A stretch of DNA of 64,000 bases from Rubrivivax sp. (lineage in GTDB: Bacteria > Pseudomonadota > Gammaproteobacteria > Burkholderiales > Burkholderiaceae). Where the stretch lies: contig JAEUOZ010000052.1 in the NCBI GenBank assembly GCA_016790225.1, positions 129,739 through 193,738 on the forward strand, given 5' to 3'. The notes beneath the pieces are model-generated. The model had not been told where the DNA came from. It did no database searches and saw only the letters and a program-made list of their open reading frames with translations. This document shows, in pieces, positions 49,477-58,345 of this stretch; positions within the stretch are counted from its first letter, which is position 1; each line of letters opens with the position of its first letter. The position numbers and the translations under genes were made by a program.

Positions 49477-50676
49477 TCAGGCGGAAAGGCAGGGCGGTGG
49501 AAGCGGCGCGGGCTCGCGCAGCGGCACGCGCAGCAGGGCCACCGTGTCGGCGCCGTCCAGCCCCAGCTGCAGCGTGCCGACCTCGCCGAAGCGGTGACGC
49601 AGGCGTTCGCGGCTGTTGCGCAGACCCACGCCGTCGACGGCCTGCGGGCTCAGAAGGCCGGCGCTGTCGCGCACCTCGATCTCGACCTGCTCGCCGTCCG
49701 CGCGCGCCTTCAAGCCCACGCGGCCGCCGGACAGACTGGCGCTGACGCCATGCTCGACGGCGTTCTCCACCAGCGTCAGCAGCAGCCCCGGCGGCAGGCT
49801 CAGACCTTCGACCTCTGGATCCAGCTCGACGCTCCAGGCCAGCCGCTCACCGAGCCGCGAGGACATGACGTTCAGATAGTGGCGCACGAGGGCGGCTTCC
49901 TCGATCAGGCTCACCTGTTCTCGCCCCAGCAGCTCGGTCGAGCCGCGCAGGAAGGCCGTCAGCGCGCGCAGCAAGGGGCCGGCGCGCGGATCGCCCTGAT
50001 CGACCCAGTGCTGTACCGCGGACAAGGTGTTGAAGATGAAGTGCGGCTGGATCTGCCCCTGCAGCAGCTTGAGCTGGGCCTGCACGGCCTGCGCCGTGGC
50101 GGCATCACGCTCGTGCTGCAGCCGCAGCTCCCGCAGTTCGCGCTCCAGCAGCTGGCGCCGCAGCTGAGCCACGCCCCACAGCAGCAACAGGATGGCGCCC
50201 GAGGTCAGGCCGATGGCCGGTATCAGGATCTTCAAGGCGTCCAGCAGCCGCCCGGCCAGCAGGCCCGGTTCCAGGCTGCCGGTGCGGGAATAGTGTCCCA
50301 GCACGAATCCGCTCAGCGCGCCCAGCGCAGCCAGCAGCACGATGCGGGGAAAGACCTTGCGGATCGTGCTCCCTGACCACAGCGCAGGCTGGAGCCAGGC
50401 CGCCAGCCCCATCAGCGGCAGCGCCAGCCACAAAAGGCCTGCGCCGGTGGCCACCCACCAGGGCAGGCCGATCTGCGTCAGCCCCACGCTGCTGCCGACC
50501 ACCGCGGCCAGCAGGCCCAGCCAGAAGGCCAGCCCGCGCCGGCTGTAGAGAAAGCGGTCGATGAGGATCGACTGCTCGCGCAGTTGCGGATCCATGCGCG
50601 CGTAGTACGGCTCGGCCCAGCGCGCATAGGCGCGCTGCAGGCGATTGCCTTGGGACAGGGGCGTGAACGGCTGCAT
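49477..50676 (-). CDS. LytS-type sensor histidine kinase
   Basis: A 399-residue membrane kinase. Transmembrane helices lie at about 49-70, 73-95, 110-128 and 150-170. His212 in GQIQPHFIFNTLSA is the autophosphorylation site of the His_kinase (PF06580) family. LVENAVEHGV is the N-box and GVGLRNSRERL the G-box of the ATPase domain. The cognate regulator gene follows directly. The input signal is not evident: there is no large periplasmic domain. Confidence 0.95.
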   Translation of the reverse strand: MQPFTPLSQGNRLQRAYARWAEPYYARMDPQLREQSILIDRFLYSRRGLAFWLGLLAAVVGSSVGLTQIGLPWWVATGAGLLWLALPLMGLAAWLQPALWSGSTIRKVFPRIVLLAALGALSGFVLGHYSRTGSLEPGLLAGRLLDALKILIPAIGLTSGAILLLLWGVAQLRRQLLERELRELRLQHERDAATAQAVQAQLKLLQGQIQPHFIFNTLSAVQHWVDQGDPRAGPLLRALTAFLRGSTELLGREQVSLIEEAALVRHYLNVMSSRLGERLAWSVELDPEVEGLSLPPGLLLTLVENAVEHGVSASLSGGRVGLKARADGEQVEIEVRDSAGLLSPQAVDGVGLRNSRERLRHRFGEVGTLQLGLDGADTVALLRVPLREPAPLPPPCLSA

Positions 50677-50799
50677 GCACAGGCAGTGTAGGCAGCCCGC
50701 AGAGCGCCTGCTTGGCGCGCAGAACCAGTGGCGTCAATGGCGGTCGACTGGCAACAGGCCGGGATGAATGGCGGGGAATGTCAGAAGCGGCCCGCAGCC

Positions 50800-51558
50800 T
50801 CAGGCGGGCAGCGCCGCGCCGTCGACGAAGACGCGCAGTTCGCCCGGCGCCATGGCCACCCAGGGTTCGTCCTGGGTCAGCGGCTCGGTGGCGACGATGA
50901 CGACGCGATCGCTGGGCAGGGTCAGCTGCGCGAAGTCGACGCTCAGATCCTCATCGGCCAGCGTCGCCTTGCAGAAGGGGTGCTGGCGCTGCAGCCAGTG
51001 CAGCTTTGTCGAGGCATGGGCCCACAGCGCCGTGCCGTTGGACAGCAGCAGGTTGAAGCTGCCGTGGGCGTGCAGCCGCGGCAGCAGCTCGCGCAGCGTG
51101 GCGCTCAGCTCCGGCACGGCGGGCACCTGGGCGTGCGCCTTGGCCAGCTCCTGCATCAGCCAGCAGAAGGCATGCTCGCTGTCGGTGCCGCCCACGGGCC
51201 GGAAGGCACCATGCAGCGGCGGACGAAAGGCCTTGAGATCGCCGTTGTGCGCCATGACCCAGTAGCGGCCCCACAGCTCGCGCACGAAGGGGTGGGTGTT
51301 TTCCAGCGCCACGCTGCCCTGCGTGGCCTTGCGGATGTGGGCGATGACCTGCCGGCTGCGGATCGGGTAGCGCCGGACCAGCTCGGCCACCGGCGAATGC
51401 CGCGCGCTGGCCGGATCGACGAACAGGCGCAGACCGAGCCCTTCAAAGAAAGCCACGCCGAAACCATCCTTGTGCTCTTCGGCGCGCGTGGCCAGACCGG
51501 TGAAGCTGAAGCACACGTCGGTGGGCACATTGGCATTCATGCCCAGGAGCTGGCACAT
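50800..51558 (-). CDS. Class II glutamine amidotransferase (YafJ-like)
   Basis: A 252-residue N-terminal-nucleophile amidotransferase-like protein. After Met removal Cys2 (MCQLLGMN) is the nucleophile. HIRKATQG, NTHPF, AHNGDLK and GGTDSEHAF form the active-site frame. It resembles YafJ-type stand-alone glutaminases, whose physiological partner is generally unknown. No synthase domain is fused. It lies 35 bp upstream of the flavoprotein gene's stop on the same strand. Confidence 0.92.
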   Translation of the reverse strand: MCQLLGMNANVPTDVCFSFTGLATRAEEHKDGFGVAFFEGLGLRLFVDPASARHSPVAELVRRYPIRSRQVIAHIRKATQGSVALENTHPFVRELWGRYWVMAHNGDLKAFRPPLHGAFRPVGGTDSEHAFCWLMQELAKAHAQVPAVPELSATLRELLPRLHAHGSFNLLLSNGTALWAHASTKLHWLQRQHPFCKATLADEDLSVDFAQLTLPSDRVVIVATEPLTQDEPWVAMAPGELRVFVDGAALPA

Positions 51559-51593
51559 GGGGTGTGGGGGCGTGCGCTGCGCCGCGGCAGCAG

Positions 51594-52874
51594 CTACTCG
51601 ACGATGAGCTTGTAGAGGCCGCGCAGGGTCACCAGCTGCGCGGGTGTGGACTTCTCTTCCAGCAGGTTGGACATGCGCTGGCGCAGGCGCGGGCTCTTGG
51701 CCGCGCGGCGGATCAGGATCTCGGTCAACCAGGGCCGGTAGTTCACCTTGTTGCCCTTTTCGTAGAGATCGAACTTCGGCTTCAGGCGGGCGATGGCCTG
51801 GCGGTAATGGTCCATCACCGCGGCGTCGTCCAGGCCCTCGTCCCGGGCAGCCACGATGGCCCGGGCCGCCAGCAGACCGGTTTCCATGGCCTTGCCGATG
51901 CCTTCGCCGGTGAACGAATAGGTGGCGCCCGCAGCCTCGCCGGTCACCAGCATCCCGGGCCGCGCGAGCGTTGCGCCCTCCAGGGAGCTGCGCAGCGGCG
52001 CGCCCTTCAGTTCACCCTGCAGCGTGCCGCTGCGCATCAGCTCGCGCGCCGGCGCATGCAGCTCGGTGAAGGCGGCAAAGACCTCGCGCAGATTGACGTT
52101 GCGCATGGCACCGCCGCTTCGGTGGCTGTCGATGATGCCCACGCCGATGTTGTAGATGCCCTTGCCGCAGGGAAAGATCCAGCCGTAGCCCGGCTTGAGC
52201 CGCGAGTGCCAGACCACCTGCAGGCGGTCATCCAGCTCGGGCATTTCGGCCCAACCCGGGTGATGCACGTAGCCGCGCAGCCCCATGGCGCTGGGGCTCT
52301 GCCGTTCGCACATGCCCGATGCCAGCAGCGCCTGCGGCGGCGCACCGGTGGCGAGCACGAGCTGCCGCGCGCGCACCTCGACCGTCTCGCGCGTGCCGCT
52401 GCCGGTGCGTCGCAGCCGCGCGCCGATCGTGCGGCCGGCGTCGTCCTGCAGCGTGCCCTCGAAGCGCCAGGGGGCATGAAACTCGGCGCCGGCCGACTGG
52501 GCGCCCAGCATGAGGATGTGATCCAGCTCGCGCCGCGGCAGCACGGCCAGCGTGCCGGGCACATCGACAAAGCGGCCGCTGGGCGCGTAGCAGCGTACCT
52601 GGCTGATCGGTTGCGCGTGCTGCATGACGGCCTCCAGCAGGCCCAGCTGGCGCAGCGCGGCATGCGCATCGGGGATCAGCCCGTCGCCGCAGGTCTTGTC
52701 GCGCGGAAAGCGGTGCTGATCGACCAGCACCGTGCGCAGCCCCGCCTGGGCTGTCCACCGGGCACAGGCGCTGCCGGCCGGGCCGGCGCCGATGACCAGC
52801 ACCTCGCACTCGGCCGGCGGCATCGGGGCCGGGTGTTCGGCATTCACGACAGGTTCAGCGGGCGTATCGGTCAT
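51594..52874 (-). CDS. Geranylgeranyl-reductase-family FAD oxidoreductase
   Basis: A 426-residue flavoprotein of the geranylgeranyl reductase (GGR) family. The Rossmann motif VIGAGPAGSACA (about 27-38) binds FAD. PRDKTCGDGL is the GGR-family signature at about 57-66. VTGEAAGATYSFTGEGIGKAM is the second FAD contact. GGR enzymes reduce isoprenoid double bonds, but homologues also include halogenases and unknown reductases. There is no chlorophyll or archaeal-lipid context here, so the substrate is open. Confidence 0.88.
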   Translation of the reverse strand: MTDTPAEPVVNAEHPAPMPPAECEVLVIGAGPAGSACARWTAQAGLRTVLVDQHRFPRDKTCGDGLIPDAHAALRQLGLLEAVMQHAQPISQVRCYAPSGRFVDVPGTLAVLPRRELDHILMLGAQSAGAEFHAPWRFEGTLQDDAGRTIGARLRRTGSGTRETVEVRARQLVLATGAPPQALLASGMCERQSPSAMGLRGYVHHPGWAEMPELDDRLQVVWHSRLKPGYGWIFPCGKGIYNIGVGIIDSHRSGGAMRNVNLREVFAAFTELHAPARELMRSGTLQGELKGAPLRSSLEGATLARPGMLVTGEAAGATYSFTGEGIGKAMETGLLAARAIVAARDEGLDDAAVMDHYRQAIARLKPKFDLYEKGNKVNYRPWLTEILIRRAAKSPRLRQRMSNLLEEKSTPAQLVTLRGLYKLIVE

Positions 52875-52970
52875 GGCGGATGGCGGCGCGATTGTAGGCA
52901 GGCCGCTTGACGTGGGTCAGTGCTGTCTGCCGGGCTGCGAACCATCATGATTCCGAAAGGAGACAGACCG

Positions 52971-53363
52971 ATGGACAACGCCACAAGACATCTGACGCCC
53001 GGCCAGCGCGCCCTGCTGCGTGCGGAGCTTGAACTGCGCCAGCGGCAGCTCGATCAGCAGCTGGCGCTGCACCAGGAGGGCCGCTCGCGTGTCGAGCACG
53101 CGCGGGACGTGCTGGAGCGCGATCACGACGACGCGCCGCAGCGCGCGATGGATCGGGAGGTCGATCTGGCGCTGTCGGACATCGACACGCACGAGCTGGG
53201 CCTGGTCAGCCGTGCGCTGCTGCGTCTGGACGCCGAGGATTTTGGTGCCTGCGCCGACTGCGGCGAAGGCATCCCGTTTGATCGCCTGCGCGTCGAGCCG
53301 CATGCGCTGCGCTGCGTCGCCTGCGAGTCGCGACACGAAACGAACACCCAACGAAAGGCCTGA
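52971..53363 (+). CDS. DksA/TraR C4-type zinc-finger protein
   Basis: A 130-residue DksA-like protein. A long helical hairpin (about 10-75) is followed by a zinc finger with CADC and CVAC pairs (CADCGEGIPFDRL... LRCVACES). DksA-family proteins enter the RNA polymerase secondary channel and change promoter use with ppGpp. The hairpin tip lacks the canonical DksA DxxDxA pattern that I can identify, so activity is uncertain. ATG at 52971 has AAAGGAG upstream. It precedes the next small gene by 4 bp. Confidence 0.88.
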   Translation: MDNATRHLTPGQRALLRAELELRQRQLDQQLALHQEGRSRVEHARDVLERDHDDAPQRAMDREVDLALSDIDTHELGLVSRALLRLDAEDFGACADCGEGIPFDRLRVEPHALRCVACESRHETNTQRKA

Positions 53364-53367
53364 TGAG

Positions 53368-53745
53368 ATGACAACGTTCCATGCGGTGGTGCTGATCGAC
53401 CACACCCACGCGCAGATCCTGCAGTTCGACGCCGAGCATGTCGAGGCCAGCCGTCTGAAGGCGCACAGCCACCATCCGCGCCACCACAGCACGGTGCGCA
53501 GCGAGCACGAGTTCTTCGGGCAGGTCTGCGATGCCTTGCGCGGCATTGCCGAGGTGCTGGTGACCGGATCCCACACCAGCCTGGCTGACTTTCGACACTA
53601 TGCGGAGAAGCACCGGCCGCAGACGGCCGCGCAGATCGTCGGCTATGAGACGGTCGATCACCCGACCGAGAACCAGCTGGTGGCCCTGGCGCGACGCTAC
53701 TTTCTCAAGTACGACCGCATGAGCGGCACGCCCACACCCACCTGA
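53368..53745 (+). CDS. Small protein of the family named 'translational machinery protein'
   Basis: A 125-residue soluble protein. It starts MTTFHAVVLIDHTHAQILQFD, with HSHHPRHHSTVRSEHEFF in the middle and ENQLVALARRYFLKYD near the end. I recognise it as similar to a small family that databases name 'translational machinery protein', with a fold distantly like the N-domain of eRF1/host-attachment proteins. I cannot confirm a reaction or ribosome link. Its histidine-rich segment may bind metal. It is the second gene in a tight pair with the DksA-like gene, so the two probably act together in stress or translation control. Confidence 0.7.
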   Translation: MTTFHAVVLIDHTHAQILQFDAEHVEASRLKAHSHHPRHHSTVRSEHEFFGQVCDALRGIAEVLVTGSHTSLADFRHYAEKHRPQTAAQIVGYETVDHPTENQLVALARRYFLKYDRMSGTPTPT

Positions 53746-53757
53746 GCGGCCCGCCAC

Positions 53758-53785
53758 GGCCTCGGGGTGCGCTGAGCCCGAGGCC
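53758..53785. terminator. Hairpin between convergent genes
   Basis: GGCCTCGGG / CCCGAGGCC is a perfect 9-bp stem with a 10-nt loop between the convergent small protein and histidine kinase genes. It has no T tract on either side, so it may be a weak bidirectional terminator. Confidence 0.5.
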
Positions 53786-53796
53786 GGGAAGCCGGC

Positions 53797-55194
53797 TCAG
53801 TGCAGCGCCGACGAGGCGCGCACGGCCGGCAGCTTGAGCCGGAAGCGGCTGCCCACCTGGGCTTGCGATTCGGCCGTGAGATCGCCGCCCATCGCGCGCG
53901 CCAGCGAGCGCGCCCGTGCAAGCCCCAGGCCATAACCCTGCGTGCGCCGCGCGCCCGTGCCGAGGCGGTGGAAGGGTTCGAACAGGCGATGCATCTGCTC
54001 CGGGGCGATGCCCACGCCGCTGTCGGTGACGAGCACCGTCGCCCAGGGCTCCTCCAGCCCGATCTCGACCATCACGTTGCCGCCCGTGTGGTTGTACTGG
54101 ATCGCGTTGTGCACCAGCTGCTGCAGCACCTCGCGCACGCGGCTGGCATCGGCCAGCGCATGGGCGGTTTCCTCGGGCATGCCGATCTGCCCGACGAAGA
54201 TGAGCACCACGCCGGCACGCTGGGCCATGCCTTCGCAGCCGCGGATGACTTCCTGCGCCACGCTGGACAGCTTCACGTGGGAGCGCGTGAGCTTGAGCTG
54301 GCCGGCTTCGGCACTGTTCATGTCCAGCACGTCGTTGACCAGGTTCAGCAGCTGCATGCCGGCGGTCTGGATGTGATCGATCTTCTCGCGCACGCCGCCA
54401 TCCAGGTGCTGCGGCCCGTTGAGCAGCAGATCGGTGAAGCCGATCACGGCATTCAGCGGGGTGCGCAGTTCGTGGCTCAGGCGCGAAAGCAGCTCGGTCT
54501 TGGTCTGGCTCACGGCAACCGCGCGGTCACGCTCGCGTTCGGCCTCGCGCCGGGCCTCCTGCGCCTGACGCGCCTCCACCTGGGCCGTGCGGTCCTGGAA
54601 AAGGCACAGGTAGACCGGCGCGGCGCGGATCTCGCCGGCGCGCGGCAGCAGCTGCGTGACGCGCAGATCGACCCAGCGCACCTCGCCGCTGATCCTGCAG
54701 ACACGCAGCTCCTCCAGCCCCACGACCGAGACCGCATCGGCACGCGGCAGCAGGCCGATCAGCCGCTTCTCGCTTTGCTCGTCAGCCATCAGGCGGCGCA
54801 AGGGCAGCTGCATCGTGCGACCCGCGACCGCCAGGCCCAGCTCGTCCAGCGCCAGTGAATTGGCGTCGGTGATCATGCCGCGCCCGTCCACCAGCACCGC
54901 CGGCACGGGCAGCGAGCGGAAGACGCGGGCAAACCAGTCCAGCGAGGCTTCGACGCGCTGCTGGCTCTCCCGGTGATCCAGGGCCTGCGTTTCCAGTTCG
55001 GACTGGTAGAAGCGAAAAGCCTCGCCCAGCGTGACGCGGCTGCTGCCGGCGCTGTCGATGATGTGCTGCGCGCGCTCCAGATCGCCAGCGCGCAGCGCGT
55101 CGATCGCCTGCGTCAGGACGTGGTTGTCCTGGGCCAGCGCGCTGGCGGCCTGCTGCCGGCGCGATGGCTTGCCGGGCGGAGGATCCTCAGTCAT
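53797..55194 (-). CDS. PAS-containing sensor histidine kinase
   Basis: A 465-residue soluble kinase. A helical lead (about 1-80) is followed by a PAS domain (about 90-210). HisKA comes next with His241 in SRLSHELRTPLNAVIGF, then a HATPase domain (LVHNAIQYNHTGG; VTDSGVGIAPEQMHRLFEPFHRLG; GLGLARARSLARAMGG). No transmembrane segment and no receiver domain. The ATG at 55194 overlaps the CheB-CheR gene's stop by 8 bp. The two are coupled, and the kinase likely phosphorylates a separate receiver elsewhere. Confidence 0.93.
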   Translation of the reverse strand: MTEDPPPGKPSRRQQAASALAQDNHVLTQAIDALRAGDLERAQHIIDSAGSSRVTLGEAFRFYQSELETQALDHRESQQRVEASLDWFARVFRSLPVPAVLVDGRGMITDANSLALDELGLAVAGRTMQLPLRRLMADEQSEKRLIGLLPRADAVSVVGLEELRVCRISGEVRWVDLRVTQLLPRAGEIRAAPVYLCLFQDRTAQVEARQAQEARREAERERDRAVAVSQTKTELLSRLSHELRTPLNAVIGFTDLLLNGPQHLDGGVREKIDHIQTAGMQLLNLVNDVLDMNSAEAGQLKLTRSHVKLSSVAQEVIRGCEGMAQRAGVVLIFVGQIGMPEETAHALADASRVREVLQQLVHNAIQYNHTGGNVMVEIGLEEPWATVLVTDSGVGIAPEQMHRLFEPFHRLGTGARRTQGYGLGLARARSLARAMGGDLTAESQAQVGSRFRLKLPAVRASSALH

Positions 55195-58180
55195 GGCCCG
55201 GCCTGGCCTCGCCTTGGTTGCCGCCCAGTGTGCCGCTCTGAGCGTCGCCCTGCGCATCGCTCCACCAGGGCGTGATCTCCAGGTGGGTCACCACCGCGCC
55301 GGGCTCCGAAGAGCGCAGGCCCGCGGCGCTGGCCGCGCGCAAGGGCGACACATGCATCACGAACCAGCGCTTGCGATCCGGTGCGTGGCAGGGATAGGTC
55401 AGGCGCAGCGCGTCCTGCGTGCCGGCCAGCACACGCTGCACGCCGCGCAGGATGTCGGCGGCATCGGGGTTGGTGGAGCGCGCCAGCACCGCGAGGTAGT
55501 TCACGCCCGGGCCCACGCTGGCATCGCTGGCGCCGTTGTCGCGCGCAAAGCCCGACCAGGCCTGGTTCACCTGCACGATGGTGCCCTGCTCGTTCAGCAG
55601 CGCCACATGCTCGGGCAGCGAATCGATCAGCGCCTGCAGGCGCCGCGCATCGTGCAGCCGCGACACGTCGATGACGCTCAGCACGGCGCGGCGTGTGCCC
55701 AGCGACCGGTCGCCATAACCGATCACCCGCACCAGGAAGCGCGTGCTGCCGGGGCCGGAGACCTCGCGCTCGCGCGGATGCAGGCCATCCAGCGCCGCGC
55801 GCAGATCCTCGATCAGGCCGGGGTAGTCGATCTGCGGATTGAAATCGGTCAGCGAGCGGCCGATGTCGCTGACGCGCAGACGGAACAGCAGGGCCGCTTC
55901 CGGCGTGAAGCGCAGCAGGGCCAGCGAATCGCTGACAAACACCGTGGCGATGCCGGTGGCCTGCGACATGCCTTCCAGATCGGCGTGCAGCGCATTCACC
56001 TGGTCGAGCTTGGCGTTGTATTCGGCGTTGACCGTGAACAGCTCTTCGTTGACCGACTGCAGCTCCTCGTTGGTGCTCTGCAGCTCTTCGTTGGACGACA
56101 TCAGCTCTTCGTTCGTCGCCTGCAGTTCCTCGTTGGCGGCCTCGAGTTCCTCGATGTTGCTCTGCAGCGTGGCGCGGGATTCCGCCAGTTCGCGCTCCAG
56201 GGCGGCCAGGCGGTCCAGATCGGCCGCCAGCAGCGGCCGCTCCTGCGGCGCATCCTGGGCCGATACGCGCCGCTCCTCGAAAGTGACCAGCAGGCAGGGT
56301 TCCAGCTTCTCGTCGCCCGGCAGTGGCCGCACCACCACCTGCACCCACAGGCTGGCATCGTCATCGTCCAGGGCCACGGGCGTGGCCTGCACCGTCTGCC
56401 GCTGCTGCAGGGCCTGGGTGATCGCATAGCCGACCACGCCGGCCAGGCGTGGCGGCAGCAGCCGCAGGGCGTCCAGGTTGGCCTGCCCGGCCGGCACGCG
56501 CAGGTAGCGCTCGGTCGGCCCCCAGGCGTGCAGCAGCTGCCGGCTCGGGGAGACCAGCAGCGTCAGGGGCACATAGGCCTGCACCAGCGAGCGCAGGCCT
56601 TCGTCGACCATCGAAGGCGGTTGTGCGGCGTACGCTGCCTGCAAGGCCCCGGGTGCATTGCGGCTGGTCGCGCGCGAGGTGCCAAAACCATCGCGCACGG
56701 CCAGCGTGGTGAGCACCGGCCGCACCAGCCGGAACAGCTTGTTGGACTGGTCGATGACCTGGAAGTCCGGCTGCAGCGCGCCCAGCGATTCGCTGCCGCC
56801 CAGGAACAGCAGGCCTCCGGGCACCAGCGCAAACTGCAGGCGGCGCATGACACGCTCCTGCGCCTCGGCCTGGAAATAGATGAGCGTGTTGCGGCAGACC
56901 ACCACGTCCATCTTCGTGAAGGGCGCGTCTTCCAGCAGGTTGTGGCGGGCAAACAGCACCGACTGGCGCAGCTCCGGCCGCACCGTGAGGCGCTCTTCGC
57001 TGAGCAGGAAATGCTGGCCCAGGCGGGCCGGTGTGAGGGTCTCGGCGGCGCCCACGGGGTAGGCGCCCGCGCTGGCCACGCCCAGGAAGCGCGGGTCGAT
57101 GTCGGTGGCGAAGACCTTGATGCCAGGCCAGTTCTGCGCCTCGTGGCAGGCCTCCATCGCAACGATGGCCAGCGAGTAGGCCTCTTCGCCGGTGGCGCAG
57201 CCCGCGCACCAGATGCGCAGCGGTTGCTGCGCGCGCTGCTGGCGCAGCAGCAGCTTCAGATGCAGCCCCAGCGCCTCGAAGGCCAGGGGGTCGCGGAAGA
57301 AGCCGGTGACGGGAATCAGCAGCTCGCGCCGCAGCAGCTCGGACTCTTCGGCAGTGGATTCCACCTGCAGCGCATAGTCGGAGACGGACGCGCAGCCCAG
57401 CACGGCCATGCGGCGCTCGATGCGGCGCATCACCGTGGGCAGCTTGTACTGGCTGAAATCGACGCCGGCGCGCGTGCGCAGCGTCTCGAAGATGGTCTGC
57501 AGCGCGGGCTTGACGGAGGTGCCGGACACCAGCTCCCCGCCCGGCAGGCGCGCCGCATTGCCGCTGCTGAGCGAGACCGCGCGCTGCGCCAGGCCTTCCG
57601 GCGGCAGCACGGCATCGACAGCGGTCGAGGCCATCGCGCTGCGCGGCATGCTGTCAAAGCGCGCGGTGGCCGGATCCTGCGCGAGCACATAGCCGCCGCT
57701 GGCGCGCAGCGCGGCCGCACCGGAGGCGCCATCCGATCCCGAACCGGAGAGCACCACGCCGATGGAGCGTTCCGGCAGCGAGCGGGCCAGCGAACGGAAG
57801 AACTGGTCCACAGGCAGCGAGACGCCCTGCAGCGGCCGCGGCGCAAACACCAGATGCTCTTCTTCCAGCGTCATGAGCACGCCGGGCGGCATCAGGTAGA
57901 TGTGGTCGGCTTCCAGCGATTCACCGGCCACCGCCTCGCGCACGGGCACCTGCGTATGCCGCGCCAGCAGCTCGGCCATCATCGAGCGGTGGTCAGGGGC
58001 CAGATGCTGGATGACGACGAAGGCCGCCTGCGTGGGCGGCTGCACCGCGCCGAAGAAGCGCTGCAAGGCCTCCAGGCCGCCTGCCGATGCGCCAACCGCG
58101 ATCACCCAGGGGTGACCCCGGGGGCCTGGGGCCGCAGTCGGCGCCACAGGCAAGGCATCGTCAGGCGTTTCGAGGTTCAA
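55187..58180 (-). CDS. CheB-CheR-PAS chemotaxis-like methylesterase/methyltransferase fusion
   Basis: A 997-residue fusion. Residues 25-205 are a CheB methylesterase domain with triad Ser32 (GASAGG), His59 (VIQHL) and Asp150 (GSGSDGASG). Residues 225-490 are a CheR methyltransferase with the SAM motif CAGCATGEEAYSLA at 325-338. A coiled coil with repeated EELQxxNEEL follows (about 645-720), then two PAS-like domains (about 740-850 and 860-970). TTG at 58180 is used, with GGAG 6 nt upstream. No MCP gene is nearby, so it may methylate a non-chemotaxis target. The coupled kinase gene follows. Confidence 0.93.
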   Translation of the reverse strand: MNLETPDDALPVAPTAAPGPRGHPWVIAVGASAGGLEALQRFFGAVQPPTQAAFVVIQHLAPDHRSMMAELLARHTQVPVREAVAGESLEADHIYLMPPGVLMTLEEEHLVFAPRPLQGVSLPVDQFFRSLARSLPERSIGVVLSGSGSDGASGAAALRASGGYVLAQDPATARFDSMPRSAMASTAVDAVLPPEGLAQRAVSLSSGNAARLPGGELVSGTSVKPALQTIFETLRTRAGVDFSQYKLPTVMRRIERRMAVLGCASVSDYALQVESTAEESELLRRELLIPVTGFFRDPLAFEALGLHLKLLLRQQRAQQPLRIWCAGCATGEEAYSLAIVAMEACHEAQNWPGIKVFATDIDPRFLGVASAGAYPVGAAETLTPARLGQHFLLSEERLTVRPELRQSVLFARHNLLEDAPFTKMDVVVCRNTLIYFQAEAQERVMRRLQFALVPGGLLFLGGSESLGALQPDFQVIDQSNKLFRLVRPVLTTLAVRDGFGTSRATSRNAPGALQAAYAAQPPSMVDEGLRSLVQAYVPLTLLVSPSRQLLHAWGPTERYLRVPAGQANLDALRLLPPRLAGVVGYAITQALQQRQTVQATPVALDDDDASLWVQVVVRPLPGDEKLEPCLLVTFEERRVSAQDAPQERPLLAADLDRLAALERELAESRATLQSNIEELEAANEELQATNEELMSSNEELQSTNEELQSVNEELFTVNAEYNAKLDQVNALHADLEGMSQATGIATVFVSDSLALLRFTPEAALLFRLRVSDIGRSLTDFNPQIDYPGLIEDLRAALDGLHPREREVSGPGSTRFLVRVIGYGDRSLGTRRAVLSVIDVSRLHDARRLQALIDSLPEHVALLNEQGTIVQVNQAWSGFARDNGASDASVGPGVNYLAVLARSTNPDAADILRGVQRVLAGTQDALRLTYPCHAPDRKRWFVMHVSPLRAASAAGLRSSEPGAVVTHLEITPWWSDAQGDAQSGTLGGNQGEARPGHD

Positions 58181-58345
58181 GGGGGGGCTCCGGCGGGCAG
58201 GGGCTCTGGCGAACGCAGGCCGGCGGCCTCCGAACGGACAGTCACTCCCGACCCGCTGTCACAAGACGGGGAGCGATTGTGCCCAGCCCGCTTGACCCTT
58301 CGCCTTCAGCTCCCTTTTGGCCTGCCGGCGGTGTGGCTTTCGGCT

